DNA of 64,000 bases from Hedera helix (lineage: Eukaryota; Streptophyta; Magnoliopsida; Apiales; Araliaceae): NCBI GenBank assembly GCA_947179155.2, contig OX359273.1:43497023-43561022 (forward strand), read 5' to 3'. Position numbers and translations under genes: made by a program. Below the pieces are notes generated by a model, which made no database searches, was not told the DNA's origin, and saw only the letters and a list, made by a program, of their open reading frames with translations. This document shows positions 12,279-23,600 of the stretch, one piece after another. Every line of letters begins with the position of its first letter. The first letter of the stretch is position 1.

Positions 12279-13843
12279 TCATCGAGAGTTTGCCAACCAA
12301 GAACGAAAACGCGGAAGCAGAAGCGACTTAGTTAACGAATCTGTAAGGATGAAGAAATGAATGGCAAGGTGAGAGTGCCATGTTGTAGGCGATGACGAGT
12401 GAAATGACAATCAATCTCAATGTGCTTAGTTCTCTCATGAAAAACCGAATTGTGAGCTATCTGAATAGCACTTTTGTTGTCACAATGCATAGGAGTGCGT
12501 GAGGATATAGGAACGCCCATATCTGCAAGCAACCAACGTAGCCAAACGATTTCAGTGGTAGTAGAAGTCATCGCTCTATATTCTGCTTCTGTAGAAGAGC
12601 GAGAAACAACACTTTGTTTCTTTATCTTCTAAGAAATAAGAGAATCTCCAAGAAATATACAAAAGTCAGTGGTAGATTTGCGATCTGATGAGTCACTGGC
12701 CCAGTCAGCATCAGAGTATGCCCGCAGTTTTAAAGAATATGTTGATGGAAATAATAGGCTCTGAAAAATAATACCCTGAAGATATCGCAAGATACGAACA
12801 ACGGCTGCCCAATGAACTGTAGTAGGAAAAGTGACAAACTGACTGACAATATGAACAACATAGGCAATATCTGGGCGTGTAATGGTGAGATATACCAAAC
12901 TCCCAACAATGGTACAATATAAGGTAGGATCAGTCAAATGTGTGCCATCTGAAGTAGAATACCGAACATTAAGCTCAAGTGGAGTATCAACGGTTCTAGT
13001 ATCTGTAAGACGAGCCCGTTCAATAATATCAGTTGTGTATTTTGACTGTGAAAGGAGATAGCCTTTAGGAGAGCTAGCAACCTCAATGCCCAAGAAATAA
13101 CGTAAAGACCCCAAATTTTTCATTTCAAAACGAGAGGCTAATTCAGACTTCAGTGTTGCAATTCCATCAACATCATCACCAGTAATAATCATGTCATCTA
13201 CATATAATGAAAGAATAATGATACTAGCAGGAGTACGCTTAAGGAAAAGTGCAGAATCATGATTACTGGAAGTAAAACCAAGTGAGATAAGCACAATGGA
13301 AAATTTCTCAAACCAAGATCGTGGAGCTTGTTTGAGACCATACAAAGCTTTTTTAAGTTTGCAAACTTCACCAGGATTATGTTTGACTCCAGGAGGTGGA
13401 GTCATATAAACTTCCTCTTGAAGATCACCATTCAAGAAGGCATTCTTGACATTCATTTGAGATATATGTCATTGACGGATGGAGGCAACAACAATCAGAG
13501 CGCGAACAGTAGTCATTTTTGCAACTGGTGCAAAAGTCTCCTCATAATCCATACCATACTGTTGCGAAAATCCTTTAGCAACTAATCGAACTTTATATCT
13601 CTTAACTAAACCATTAGATTTTCTTTTAATTTTATATACCCAACACGAACCAATTGCACGTTTACCTGGTGGTAAAGTTACAAAATCCCAAGTATCTGTC
13701 TTGTGCAAAGCAGAAAGTTCCTTAGCCATAGCATGCTGCCAAAGTGGGTAAGTAACTGCCTCTTTATAAGAGTGAGGCTCAGAAAGATGATGAATAGATG
13801 ACAAAAAGGGAGGCAAAGGCAGGAGAATAAGATGAATACTCAA
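12279..13843 (-). pseudogene. Copia pol: reverse transcriptase and RNase H, disabled
   Basis: The reverse-transcriptase frame begins near 13843 (MAKELSALHKTDTWDF, VAKGFSQ, YEETFAPVAK), passes the catalytic YVDDM (near 13200) and reaches ADWASDSSDRKST. It continues in the same frame into RNase H (STEAEYRAM, HCDNKSAIQIAHN, RTKHIEIDCHF). Two tryptophan codons have become stops: TGA near 13470 (RQ*HISQMNVKNAF) and TAG near 12627 (SLIS*KIKKQS). A frameshift near 12335 precedes the normal SLTKSLLLPRF end, whose stop is at 12279-12281. The frame differs from that of integrase upstream, so at least one more indel lies near 13850. Confidence 0.88.
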
Positions 13844-15284
13844 GCAGGATCCTCGAATTCAGGAGCTGGTTGGGGTGCCACGTGGGGGAGGAGATGAGTG
13901 GTAGCATCAAGAACAAAAGTATTAGATTCTGTAAAGTTTCTATCTGCATCTTCAGAGAAGGGGTCAATATGTAGAAGATCAGATTTCGACATGTTATGAG
14001 AGTTAGAAGGAATGGAGAAGAAGGGAATGTGTTCAAGGAAAAATACATGACGAGAAACATATAGTTTCTGAGTAACCGGATCAAAGCAACGATATCCTTT
14101 TTGACCTTCCCCATACCCCAATAATACACAGATAGCTGAACGAGAAGACAACTTACTCCGTTCAATATGAGGACGCAAAACAAAGCATGTACAACCAAAG
14201 ACTCGTAAGGAAGAATAATCAGGGGAATGACCATAAAGCTTTTCAAAAGGTGACAAACATGATGTGTGAGAAGATGGAATCCGATTGATTGAATGAATAG
14301 AGGTAAGAACTGCTTCCCCCCAAAAATCAGGAGGAACAGAGGCAAATAACAATATAGAGCGAGCAGTCTCTATAATATGTCTATGTTTTCTTTCAGCAAC
14401 ACCATTTTGTTCAGGAGTATCTGTACATGAAGTTTGGTGTATAGTCCCATCCAAAGCAAGCAATTCACGAAAATTAGTGGAAGTATATTCCCCACCCAAA
14501 TCACATCTAAAACATTTAATAACAGCAGAGTGTTGAGTTTTTACAAGGACCCTAAATGTAGAATAAATACCTAAGAAATCAGACCGGTGTTTCATAAGAT
14601 ATATCCAACAATAACGAATATAATCATCAATAAAAGAAACATAATATCGAGACCCTCCTCTTGTGGCAGTTAGAGCAAGTCCCCACACATCAGAATGAAT
14701 CAAATCAAATGGGGCAACAGAATAAGAAACACTTCGATTAAAAGGTAGAGCAGAAAACTTTGTCAATTTAGAACCACTACAACCAGAAATATCATTAGAT
14801 GATAAATTCCTAAATCTCCTGTAGAAGCCAAATATCTCAAACGAGAAGAGGAAACATGTCCCAATCTAGAATGCCACAAATAAAAATTAGACGAAGAAGG
14901 ACTCAAATGAAAAAAAGACAAATTAACAGTAGAAGCAACAACAGATGGTACTTTCAGCTCACCCAAAAGATATAACCCTCCCCGCTTACGGCCTATCCCA
15001 ATCAGCTTTTGGGAGTGAGGATCCTGCACACAACAAGAAGTGGAAGAAAAGAAGGCTAAATATCCAGAGTCACATAATTGACTAACAGAAACAAGATTTA
15101 ATGCAAGATTGGGAATATGATAAACATGCGGAAGAGACATATGAGATGTGACAACAGGACCAATTCCTGCTAAGGACATTAATGTACCATCAGCAGTAAC
15201 AACAGGCTTAGCATTAATAGATGAAATAGATGTAAAACAGGAAGTGTTAGGTGACATATGGTGAAAAGCTCCAGAATCCAAAAC
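13844..15284 (-). pseudogene. Copia pol: protease and integrase, disabled
   Basis: Aspartic protease active site LDSGAFHHM (near 15280), preceded by a Trp-to-TGA nonsense codon (SI*VLDSGA). The integrase zinc-binding part follows (LWHSRLGHVSSSRL, near 14860). A frameshift near 14770 leads to the DDE core: DLIHSDVWG, FIDDY and NGVAERKHR. GYRCFDPVTQKLYVSRHV marks the end of the integrase C-terminal domain. Order and motifs are standard for Copia. Confidence 0.85.
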
Positions 15285-16329
15285 TCAGATAGATGAAGAT
15301 GTACCTGATGAATTTGGAGGTGACAAACCTGAGGCAGTAAAAGCATGAGACGAGGCAAGGAACTTCTGAAATTGTTCAGTAAGTGAGTTCGTCGTAGGCG
15401 GAGCAGAAGTGGATGCTCCAGTCACCGCATAGTCAGATGGAGGTACAGGTGCAGCAGTGCGAGGCTGTGGAGGCCTAGGACCATGATATGACTGAGTGAA
15501 CTGATTCTGAGAAAACTGATTATGCCTAGGTTGTTGAAATCGCGTTTGCAATCCCTTGTTCAATAGTTGAGGGCATTGAGCGTTCCAATGTCCTGACTGC
15601 TTGCAATAGCTACATTCATCATTTGGAGCCTTTGGATTAGGCTTGGTGAAAGATGGACGTTGGGGTACAGCCAAAACAGACGAGATGGTCGTTGGAAGAA
15701 CTCCTTTCCCGGCATGGGACTTATGACGCATTTCTTTAGCCAACAATTCACTAACAACTGAATCAACAGATGGCAAGGGAATGCGGTACAAAATATTGCC
15801 ACGGAAAGATTCAAAATCATCACGAAGAGCCATTAAAAACTGAACCAATAGTTGTTTTTCTCTAGAAGCAATATACGGGGCAAATGCACGAAGTTCAAAA
15901 GTTTCCGTGAGAGCTAATTAATCCCAAAGATCAGTCATGGCAGAATAAAACTCCTGAACACTCATATTTTTCTGTTGAAGAGCACGAATATCAATTTCCA
16001 ACTGATACTTTTTTGCGAAGTTAGATTGCGTATACAACCTCTTTAAATGATCCCACACCTCTTTTGAAGTGTCATATTTAGCCAATGGAGTGCTCAACAG
16101 AGTTATTAGTCCAAGTTAAGATTTTCGAATTATTCATTTCCCAAGTTTCAAACTCTTCGACAAATTTACCATCCTTTTTATCTACAGGTTTACACACAAT
16201 TCCAGAAATATATCCCCATATTTTATTTCCTTTTAAGAAATTTTTCATAACATAACTCCAATATGAAATTTTTTTACCATCCAATCTAACACTAATAGAC
16301 TGCAACGAATCATCTTTATTACCAGCCAT
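15285..16329 (-). pseudogene. Copia gag, disabled
   Basis: The start is chosen at the internal MAGNKDDSLQ (16329), because homologous gags begin just before the LDGKKISYWSY stretch. A frameshift near 16080 and a stop near 15917 (ALW-type region SAMTDLWD*) break the frame. The C-terminal part, open from 15848, contains the CCHC zinc knuckle (CSYCKQSGHWNAQC). In the living element it would form the capsid-like particle. Confidence 0.82.
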
Positions 16330-16475
16330 GATGTCAATCAACAATAAGCAAATATCACTAAAACAAATCAACTAATGAAGTAGCTACAACCAAGTCTGGC
16401 TAAACACAACTCTCAACAACAAATCAAATAACCAACATCAAATCAGTCAACAGGTCTAATAAAAACAGCGAAAGA

Positions 16476-16480
16476 CCAGA
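16476..16480. repeat. Target-site duplication CCAGA, left
   Basis: CCAGA before the nested LTR is repeated at 18037-18041 after it. Confidence 0.8.
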
Positions 16481-18036
16481 TGTAAGACCCCGAATTTTAT
16501 GAAATACAAAATTTAATTTTTCTTCATATATATTTTTCTTGAAACAGTAAGTGGTTAAATTGATAAAGTTAAAAGTTAAGGATGTTATGTGTAAATTATA
16601 TTATGTCGGACAATATTCGTTTGGTCGGGGAATATTCGTTTTGTCAGGGAATATTCGTACGACGGCGCCGTACGAACTAATCATTGGTGGACCCCACAAC
16701 GAATAATTATCGGATATAGAAAACGACATAAACAATTTTTAAATGGTCAATCGTACTATCATTTTTAATTGTTAAAATATCCGGTGGTAAAAAAATAGTA
16801 ATATACGGTATTACAAGTAACATACGGTATTGCACAGTAGCACACGGCATTGCATAGTGTTTGGTGAATAACTCTTCGTATTCAATTTTTATTAAATTGT
16901 GGGAATAACCTTACGACGCGGATTACCGCCTGTTGGTGAATAACCTTTCGTATTCATTCCTTATTAATTTCTGAGAATAACCTGACTACGCGGATTACCG
17001 CATATTTGGTGAATTACTCTTTGTAGTCATTTCCTATTTTTCTAAACATTTTTATTGAACTGTATCCGTTATTCTGAACTGTGGATCTTGAATATCATTT
17101 TTGAATTTTACTCAATATCATATTGACAATTTGGACATTATTTGAATCTGCACAAATTAAACTTTCAATACTTATTGTTTATTCTGTTTCTTCTGTTCAT
17201 CATTTGTATCACTGTTATGTGTACTAATCATCAAGAATCAAGTTGTTGTGAATATCTGTGGCCAGGGGCATAGATGCAATATAATTGTTGAACAGATGAT
17301 AGGTTAAAGGCGATATAATAGGTTAAAGGCGATACATCTGTTCGTTGTCTTTGGCCCGTAGTGCAAAGATGAACTGTTGTTTGGTATGATTATGACCAAA
17401 GGCTGAATACTGGTATAATCATGATCGTTGGTGTTATATTGAATATCTTTGGCCCGTAGTGCAAAGATGAACTGTTGATTTGCATGATTATGACCAGGAA
17501 CTGTGAATTTATATTCTCATGGTCAGTGGTGTTTCAGATGATAAAAGTTGATGATGTTTTTCTTAAAAAAATAAGCGAGTGGACACTATAGTCTGCATTA
17601 TTCTTCTAATAGATTGTTCATCCCGCTGCTATTATTGATCTGAACGTTGTTCAAGAATTTAACTGCAGTTCTTGATATAAACCTTGTAGTCTATTGTATT
17701 CTATCAAGAACACAACTGTTGAAGGTTAACGATAATTTATTCGTCATTATCTTAGTCATGATATTCTTTACTGGCTATTTGAGTTCACCCTTTTTTTTTG
17801 TATTATTATTTTTCAACAAGAGATGAGAACGTAGTTGGGTCTAGTCGGGGGATGGAGTGAGAGTTCGAAGGATAGCTATTGTAGTTTTCACGTGTTATAA
17901 AATAGTGTGACAATAATTGTGAAAGACTTAGTAGTGTATTATTATACACTGTATTTTTAAACGTTATAATAATTTTATTGTAGTCTTTTGACAACTCAAG
18001 TTTGGGCTGTGTGGGCCCAGATTTGGGGGTGTCACA
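16481..18036 (+). mobile_element. Nested solo LTR (Ty3/gypsy-like), 1,556 bp
   Basis: Begins TGTAAGACCCCGAATTTT and ends GGGGGTGTCACA, flanked by CCAGA on both sides, with no internal domain. This is the product of recombination between two LTRs. The TGTRA..CCCCG/GGGGTGTCACA termini resemble those of gypsy chromoviruses and of the larger elements in this window. It contains short tandem arrays: GGAATATTCGT near 16612-16660, a 22-bp CACGGTATTGCA-like unit near 16790-16855, a 76-bp unit near 16861-17030, and a TTTGGCCCGTAGTGCAAAG duplication near 17350 and 17451. Orientation is given with TG at the left, but it could be read either way. Confidence 0.85.
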
Positions 18037-18130
18037 CCAGATCCACCGACGATGAGATCTCCAATCTGATACTTCAACGAATCACTGATCTGAAACTGCT
18101 ACCCACCGAAAAACTGCGACCCATCGAAAA

Positions 18131-18148
18131 ACCTTGCTCTTGATACCA
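18131..18148 (-). other. Copia primer-binding site
   Basis: On the minus strand TGGTATCAAGAGC follows the 5' LTR without a gap. This is one base different from the common plant site TGGTATCAGAGC complementary to initiator-Met tRNA. It confirms the element's orientation. Confidence 0.85.
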
Positions 18149-18363
18149 TGATAGATTAATTGAAAGAGATTAATTGAAAGAGAAATAATATGAGATTATC
18201 ATTCAAAGGAAGAAACCAAATTACAAGTGAAGTAAACTAAAAAGAGGCTAATCCTTAATTAGGCAAAACTAGGACAACATTAGGGAAATAGAAAAATACT
18301 ATACTACCCCACCTAACATAAACTAATAACAAAATAGTATTAATAATAACAATAATTCTAATA
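18149..18363 (-). repeat. Copia 5' LTR
   Basis: 215 bp partner of 12045-12245. It has a 14-bp local duplication (ATTAATTGAAAGAG unit) that the other LTR lacks, plus several substitutions, so the insertion is not recent. Confidence 0.88.
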
Positions 18364-18999
18364 ATATAAACATGGCGTGCTTATTGCTTAACCACACATT
18401 CACATTAACTTAAAACCATGTAGTAATTTGCTTTAGGTGTACTACCATTCATAAGCAACAAATGATTAAGCTCCAGTATGATACTAATTTTTACAAATGT
18501 TACCCGTCACATTTTCATCCTTCCAAGTAGAAAACAAAATTAGTATGATATGTAATATCCTTCTCTAGAAAAATAAATTACCCTCTCTTACAAAATTATG
18601 TAGTCGTAATAAACTGAGACTTCTTTAACATCGTTAACCATTTCGCATTATGACGTCAATTATGAATCGATTCTTATATATGTATATCAATTACGTTATC
18701 CGTTTCCTTTTATTTAACTTTTTCTTACATTTTGGTCTACATATGCACTGAGATTATCTACATCGATGATATTCAAATTTTATGTAGGTGAAATTCCAAT
18801 AATAAGAGAGGTTATCCGCAACATGCAATGGGCATCGACTATCCGGCAAAGCCCATGTCCATGTACGTCGCCATTTGTGACGCTCCCACTTAGGCCACCA
18901 AAGGCGGCAAAAGCAAAGTAGACGGTTGAGATGTATTTTAAAGATAAATCATTTTTACAATATTGTCGATGTATCAGTCTTATATATATATGAAAAAAG

Positions 19000-19303
19000 T
19001 AATTTAAGACATCTTAGTTAAGTTTGGTTAAACCTACTTAACAAAAAGACGTAATTTTGTATAAAAATTATAATTAAAGTTTTTTATATAAAATTCAAAA
19101 ATAAAAAATTAACCCTAGGAGATAAAAGTTTGGCTAAGCCTACTTAACAAAACGACATAATTTTATACTAAAATTATAATAATTTTTTTTTTATATAAAC
19201 CCCAAATATGCAAAACTTAACCTTAAAAGTAAGATTACATCGTTTTGTTGAGGTTTTACCAAGTAAATTTAGTTAAACTTACTAAGAAATGTCTTAAATT
19301 ATA
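19000..19303. mobile_element. MITE with about 60-bp terminal inverted repeats
   Basis: The left end AATTTAAGACATCTTAGTTA and the complement of the right end (AATTTAAGACATTTCTTAGT) match. The similarity continues inward for about 60 bp through GTTAAACCTACTT and ACAAAAAGACGTAAT. A third copy of the motif (TTTGGCTAAGCCTACTTAACAAAACGAC) lies near the middle. There is no coding capacity. Family unknown. Confidence 0.65.
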
Positions 19304-19309
19304 TGTATA

Positions 19310-20560
19310 TATCAGTGTCTTTCTGAAAAATGGGTGTGGCTACACTTGGCCTTCAGCTTATGAAGCTTTTTATTTGGGATGATATATTACTTGCACGTAT
19401 TGCACGTATATGGCATGTTTAACATTATTAGGCCCAAGATTGTGTTATTACAAGACATAGGATGAGCTTGACCTAGTACTAAGAAGTGTGCTGTGTGCAT
19501 TCGTGAAATCTTTCAAATTAGTTGAAGTCCAAATTTTAAATAATTCTTGGGGAAAGTATTACAGTAAATTTCTAATTTTTCACACCCTTTTATTTTTAAT
19601 TAGATTTCTTCTTTTATCTGTACACTAGTCTATGTGGCACACAAACCATGTTTGTGTAATTAAAATAAAATAAAATATTAAAATAAAATTTGAAAAGTAT
19701 GGATGAGAAAATAAAAATAAAAAGTGGGAAAGAAAGAAGAAGCAAATAAATTTGTTTTTTAGATGTGACACAAGCTAACCAAAAAATAGCTACTTTTTTC
19801 CCTCTCCTTTTATAATAAGAGATGAGAACTACTAAATTAGTAAATAGAGAGAAATAACATGTGTCTGGTTTGTACCATTATAGTTGGGCTCAAATACTTA
19901 GCCCATCTCTTGCAAAACCATGAAAGTTTCTTCTTTTATTCTCTCCAAAATTTTCCAACTATAGGGTTACCACAATACCATATTCACAATTATTTGGTAT
20001 TCCAAGGGTGAATATCCAGCTCCATTGAAATAGACAAGTCATTGCAGGCTTGATGATCCCTTTTACACCCCAGTAAATCTAGCTGAATATATATCATTCA
20101 TGGAATTGAGCTCTACTTACTGATAACACAACACAACCAGATCAAGAACTGGAAGCTCTAATGCTTATTAGCTTCTCTTGTGCCGCAAGACCAAGACTTT
20201 ATCCCAAACAAGAACAAATTTTAAATTTTGGATCACCAAACTCAAAACTATTCGAGATGAAATCATGTCATAACAAGAACCGCCATCTAAATATAAAACA
20301 CAAGAAGAATCCAAACATTGAACTCGGCCTGCAAAAACAAAACAAAATGTTCTTAAGCTAGAGCAACTTATCTATATTAATGGACCTGATGTGGCCTAAA
20401 GATGGGAGGAACAGTGATTTCAACAATAAGTCACAAGTTAAATAACGAGTGCACAAGTTGGTGAATACTTCGAGTGACTAACAATATGACCTCATTCAAA
20501 TATGATGATCTGATAATAAAACACTAACTGAAAACATTAAATCAAATTGTGTCGCTTTAT
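19310..20560. other. Intergenic, no gene seen
   Basis: A+T-rich spacer downstream of the ABHD17-like gene. An open frame at 20161-20361 on the + strand has no recognisable domain and lies where the 3' end of the minus-strand gene may run, so I do not call it. Confidence 0.55.
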
Positions 20561-20680
20561 ATTACTACTTCCTCTTGTTGCGCTCACTACTGCACAGTTT
20601 GAGGGGTTCATCAATCTATACAAACAGAAGTTGTAGTCTTCCTGGTCATTCATACCACTATGTATACCCACCTTAAATTA

Positions 20681-23600
20681 TCACCAGCACGGACATTTTA
20701 TGCACCAGCACGAACATTTTATACCGCATGAACATTTTGTGACGCCAGGTCTCAAACAATTCGGACACCGTGGTTGACATTCTGGGCATTTGGGCCATGA
20801 GCAACATTTTAGGCAGCTAGGTGTTGAACATTGTAGGCATTTGGACCCCGAGAAACATTTTAGGCAGCTAGGTGTTGAACATCGTAGGCAGTTGGGCCAC
20901 CTCAATTTGATCCTACAGCACTTATTGGTAGAACTTGCAGTTGCAGTGTTCGGCCTTTTGGGTAAACGGAGGGTCTGCCGGATCTTTCTGAGGCGGATCT
21001 CAGTGGTAATGTTTTCCATTTCTTGGATGAACCTGCAAAGATGGCGGATGTAATCTGGGTACAGCTCCAGGTTGCAATGCCCGCCTCCTTTAATCCACAA
21101 GGGCTCATATGGGTCTCTAGCCATTTTCCATAGTCCATCACCATGTAACCAATTTACTACATCATCTTCGGTGCCCTGTAAAACAGTATATATGAAAGGC
21201 AGGTCAAGAATTATTATGAACAAACTTCTTACCGGACAAATAATTTTTTAGCAGAATTGCCATTAAACCAGGTCAACAATTTGTCAACGATACACGATTA
21301 AAGAAATTTGGTATCTTGACATTTATATGCACAATTAAAGAAATTTGGTATCTTTGACATTTATATGTTGCGGCTTTGTTAAACATATATCCAATCTATC
21401 CTTAACAATGATTTGAGCACATTTTAGGGTATTACGTGGTTGGCAGTTCAATAAATAATAAATCTTCCTTTAGTATCAGTCAAGGATTTAGTTCGATTAG
21501 ATTAAAAGAGCCTAAAGCTTTCCATCCGAGCAATAATTAGAGTGCATAAATGGGAACTGCACACACCTGGTTAAGTTGGGAAGGAGCAAATTGCGGATTT
21601 TTCCACATAATACTATCCAAAAATTTGCCTCAGTTGGCACCCAAAAAATATTTAGTTTTTGTTTTTTTTGCATCTTACATTATTAGCCTTGCAATGCACC
21701 CACGGATTTTAATACATAGATTTTGACTGCATATCATAAGCCTGAGGGATGAAGAAAATCTTCCGTTTTTGTCCTATAGACATTTTACTTTTTAAAGGTG
21801 CTAATTCCAACTCTTACTTTTGTTAGTTAAGCATCAATACAGATGTGGAGAGAGAAGCCCTTCAGTCAAAACATTAATATAACACCTGTATATTGATCAA
21901 CATAACAAGTTGAAGAAAAATGTGGCCTTTGGTTTTTTGAATAAGAGAAACTAGAATTTCGTATAAAGCTGTAAACAACGGATATATACACTGGATTTAT
22001 TAAGATTTCATCACACGGAATTATTTAGTTGCAGCCAACATGCCAGAATTTAGTTCAGAGTATCATTTAAAAGTAAGGGGCATAATTGTCTAAGTATGGC
22101 GAATATGTAAGATGGCACCCCAAGAAAATGGAAAATCTGAGCTTGAAAATTTAAAGATGTGAAGGAGTACTTACATGAATCACTAGCACGGGGCACTTGA
22201 CCTTCCGAATTTTGTTAACATTCTGCACAAGTCGGAGCAGTTAATGGCTTGAAAATGCAGCCTAAGATACTACTGATCCAGAGTGTGTGAAAAAGATGGG
22301 TTATTAGTCATTAATACAACCTAATATGATCATTTATTAAAGGATCAGTATGCCAGTATAAAAATCATACTATATTGCATTGCCTCGGACACTTGTTGGG
22401 GGTCATCTCAAGGCAAGATTTATCAATCAATAAGAAGGGCTGTTAGCTAGTGATTAATGACTCAGGATTTATTAAAAAAGAAACACTTTATTCCAAAAAG
22501 AAAGAAGGCATTGATTGATCTGCATTACTTTTGTTTGTTCTCTTCCATACTCATTTTCTGCACTAAAATATTTTAGATTTAATTTCTTTTTGGACCACTG
22601 AGTGTATGAACTAAGACACTAACAACCCCCAGAAAAAAACTTGCATTGCGCGGAGCGTAGTCCATAGAATTCATGAACTTGCTCAGTTTTGCAGGTTTTC
22701 AAACAAACTTCAGAATTTGAAACTACAAGCTACTAACAGACGAGAAAACATTTGTAGCAAAACAAAGCATTGAGTTTTTTTTATAAAAAAAATTGATTCC
22801 CTTTTATTTAGTTATTTAACCCTTTTCCCATATTACACTTGCAACCAAAAAAAATACTTACAAAATCCCTATATGCATTTAGCTGTAAATAAGGAACTTA
22901 ATGGCTTAGAGTGGTTTAGTTCCAACTAAGGCAGTATACTTAGAATTTGAAAAGTTGCATAAAATATAAACAAGAATAGCAAAGGGATTATTATTTGGTA
23001 ATTTTGGTTACAATCAATGTGTTCAGAACCAAGATGATGGCTACTCACCCTGTAAATGTCAAAACAAAGTGTGAACTTGACATGGCAGAGCACGCGAAGA
23101 CCAGAAAGGATGGCACTATGCAAAACTACACCTCTCAATCTTGGCAGTTGAGCTGCCAAGTGCAGTGTTGGTCCACTTCCAACTGACTGCCCGTATAAAA
23201 TTAAATCTTCTTGACTAACTCCATATTCAGTCTCAAGACACTCATACACTGCCTCTATGTCCGCATATGTGTTATATTCACTTGGCTGGATAACACAGGG
23301 AAAAAGATAAGAAACAAATCTAATGTACGTTAGCAATGGAGTAGAATCTTGATGAAATAAATAACTTAAGAAGATAAACTAATAATAAAAGTCAATAGGC
23401 CTGATCGAGTACATATAGAACAACGCATGTAGTAGCACTTTCATGAACATCCACTCATTTGATCAATAATGGTTCCCATTCAGCGATTGTATCCTCAGAT
23501 AGTAATTATGATTAAGCAAAATCATTGTGATAAAATCTCTACAATTTAAGGTATTTGAAGCATGCAGCTTGTCTACTTCAGTTATAAAATCCATAAGTTG

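Larger units (their letters stand above)
12045..18363 (-). mobile_element. Ty1/Copia LTR retrotransposon, degraded, carrying a nested solo LTR
   Basis: A minus-strand element bounded by two LTRs (201 and 215 bp) and an ATATA duplication. It has a primer-binding site, a polypurine tract and gag-pol in the Copia order (gag, protease, integrase, reverse transcriptase, RNase H). The 6.3 kb includes a later 1.56-kb solo LTR (16481-18036) between the primer site and gag, so the original element was about 4.8 kb. Several frameshifts and nonsense codons make it inactive. It inserted into an intron of the XTH gene, which is also dead. Confidence 0.92.
11334..18926 (+). pseudogene. XTH: Broken xyloglucan endotransglucosylase/hydrolase gene (XTH27/28/30-like), split by a retrotransposon
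   Basis: Remains of a cell-wall XTH in three pieces. Piece A (about 11345-11540) has a Leu/Phe-rich secretion leader with no in-frame ATG, then AEAFNLTTKPFTQIYSPLF, ending at TGA 11529. Piece B (about 11766-11965) carries the catalytic strand and GREERY-like and LWFDPSKEF-like segments typical of group III XTHs. The ExDxE active site (ELD..IEFLGN) is broken by a 4-base insertion (GTAC, 11798-11801). Piece C (about 18768-18926) holds FYVGEIPI, REVIRN, MGIDYPAKPMSMY and ATKGGKSKVD, with frameshifts and a Trp-to-TAG change at 18891. The exon between A and B and the C-terminal region are missing. The Copia element at 12045-18363 sits in what was the intron between B and C. The gene is non-functional; assignment to group III rests on these motifs. 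Confidence 0.85.

Noticed and set aside
20161..20361. 66-codon + strand frame
   Set aside because: No similarity recognised and antisense to the probable 3' UTR of the ABHD17-like gene.
22995..23186. 63-codon + strand frame
   Set aside because: Antisense shadow of the third exon of the ABHD17-like gene.
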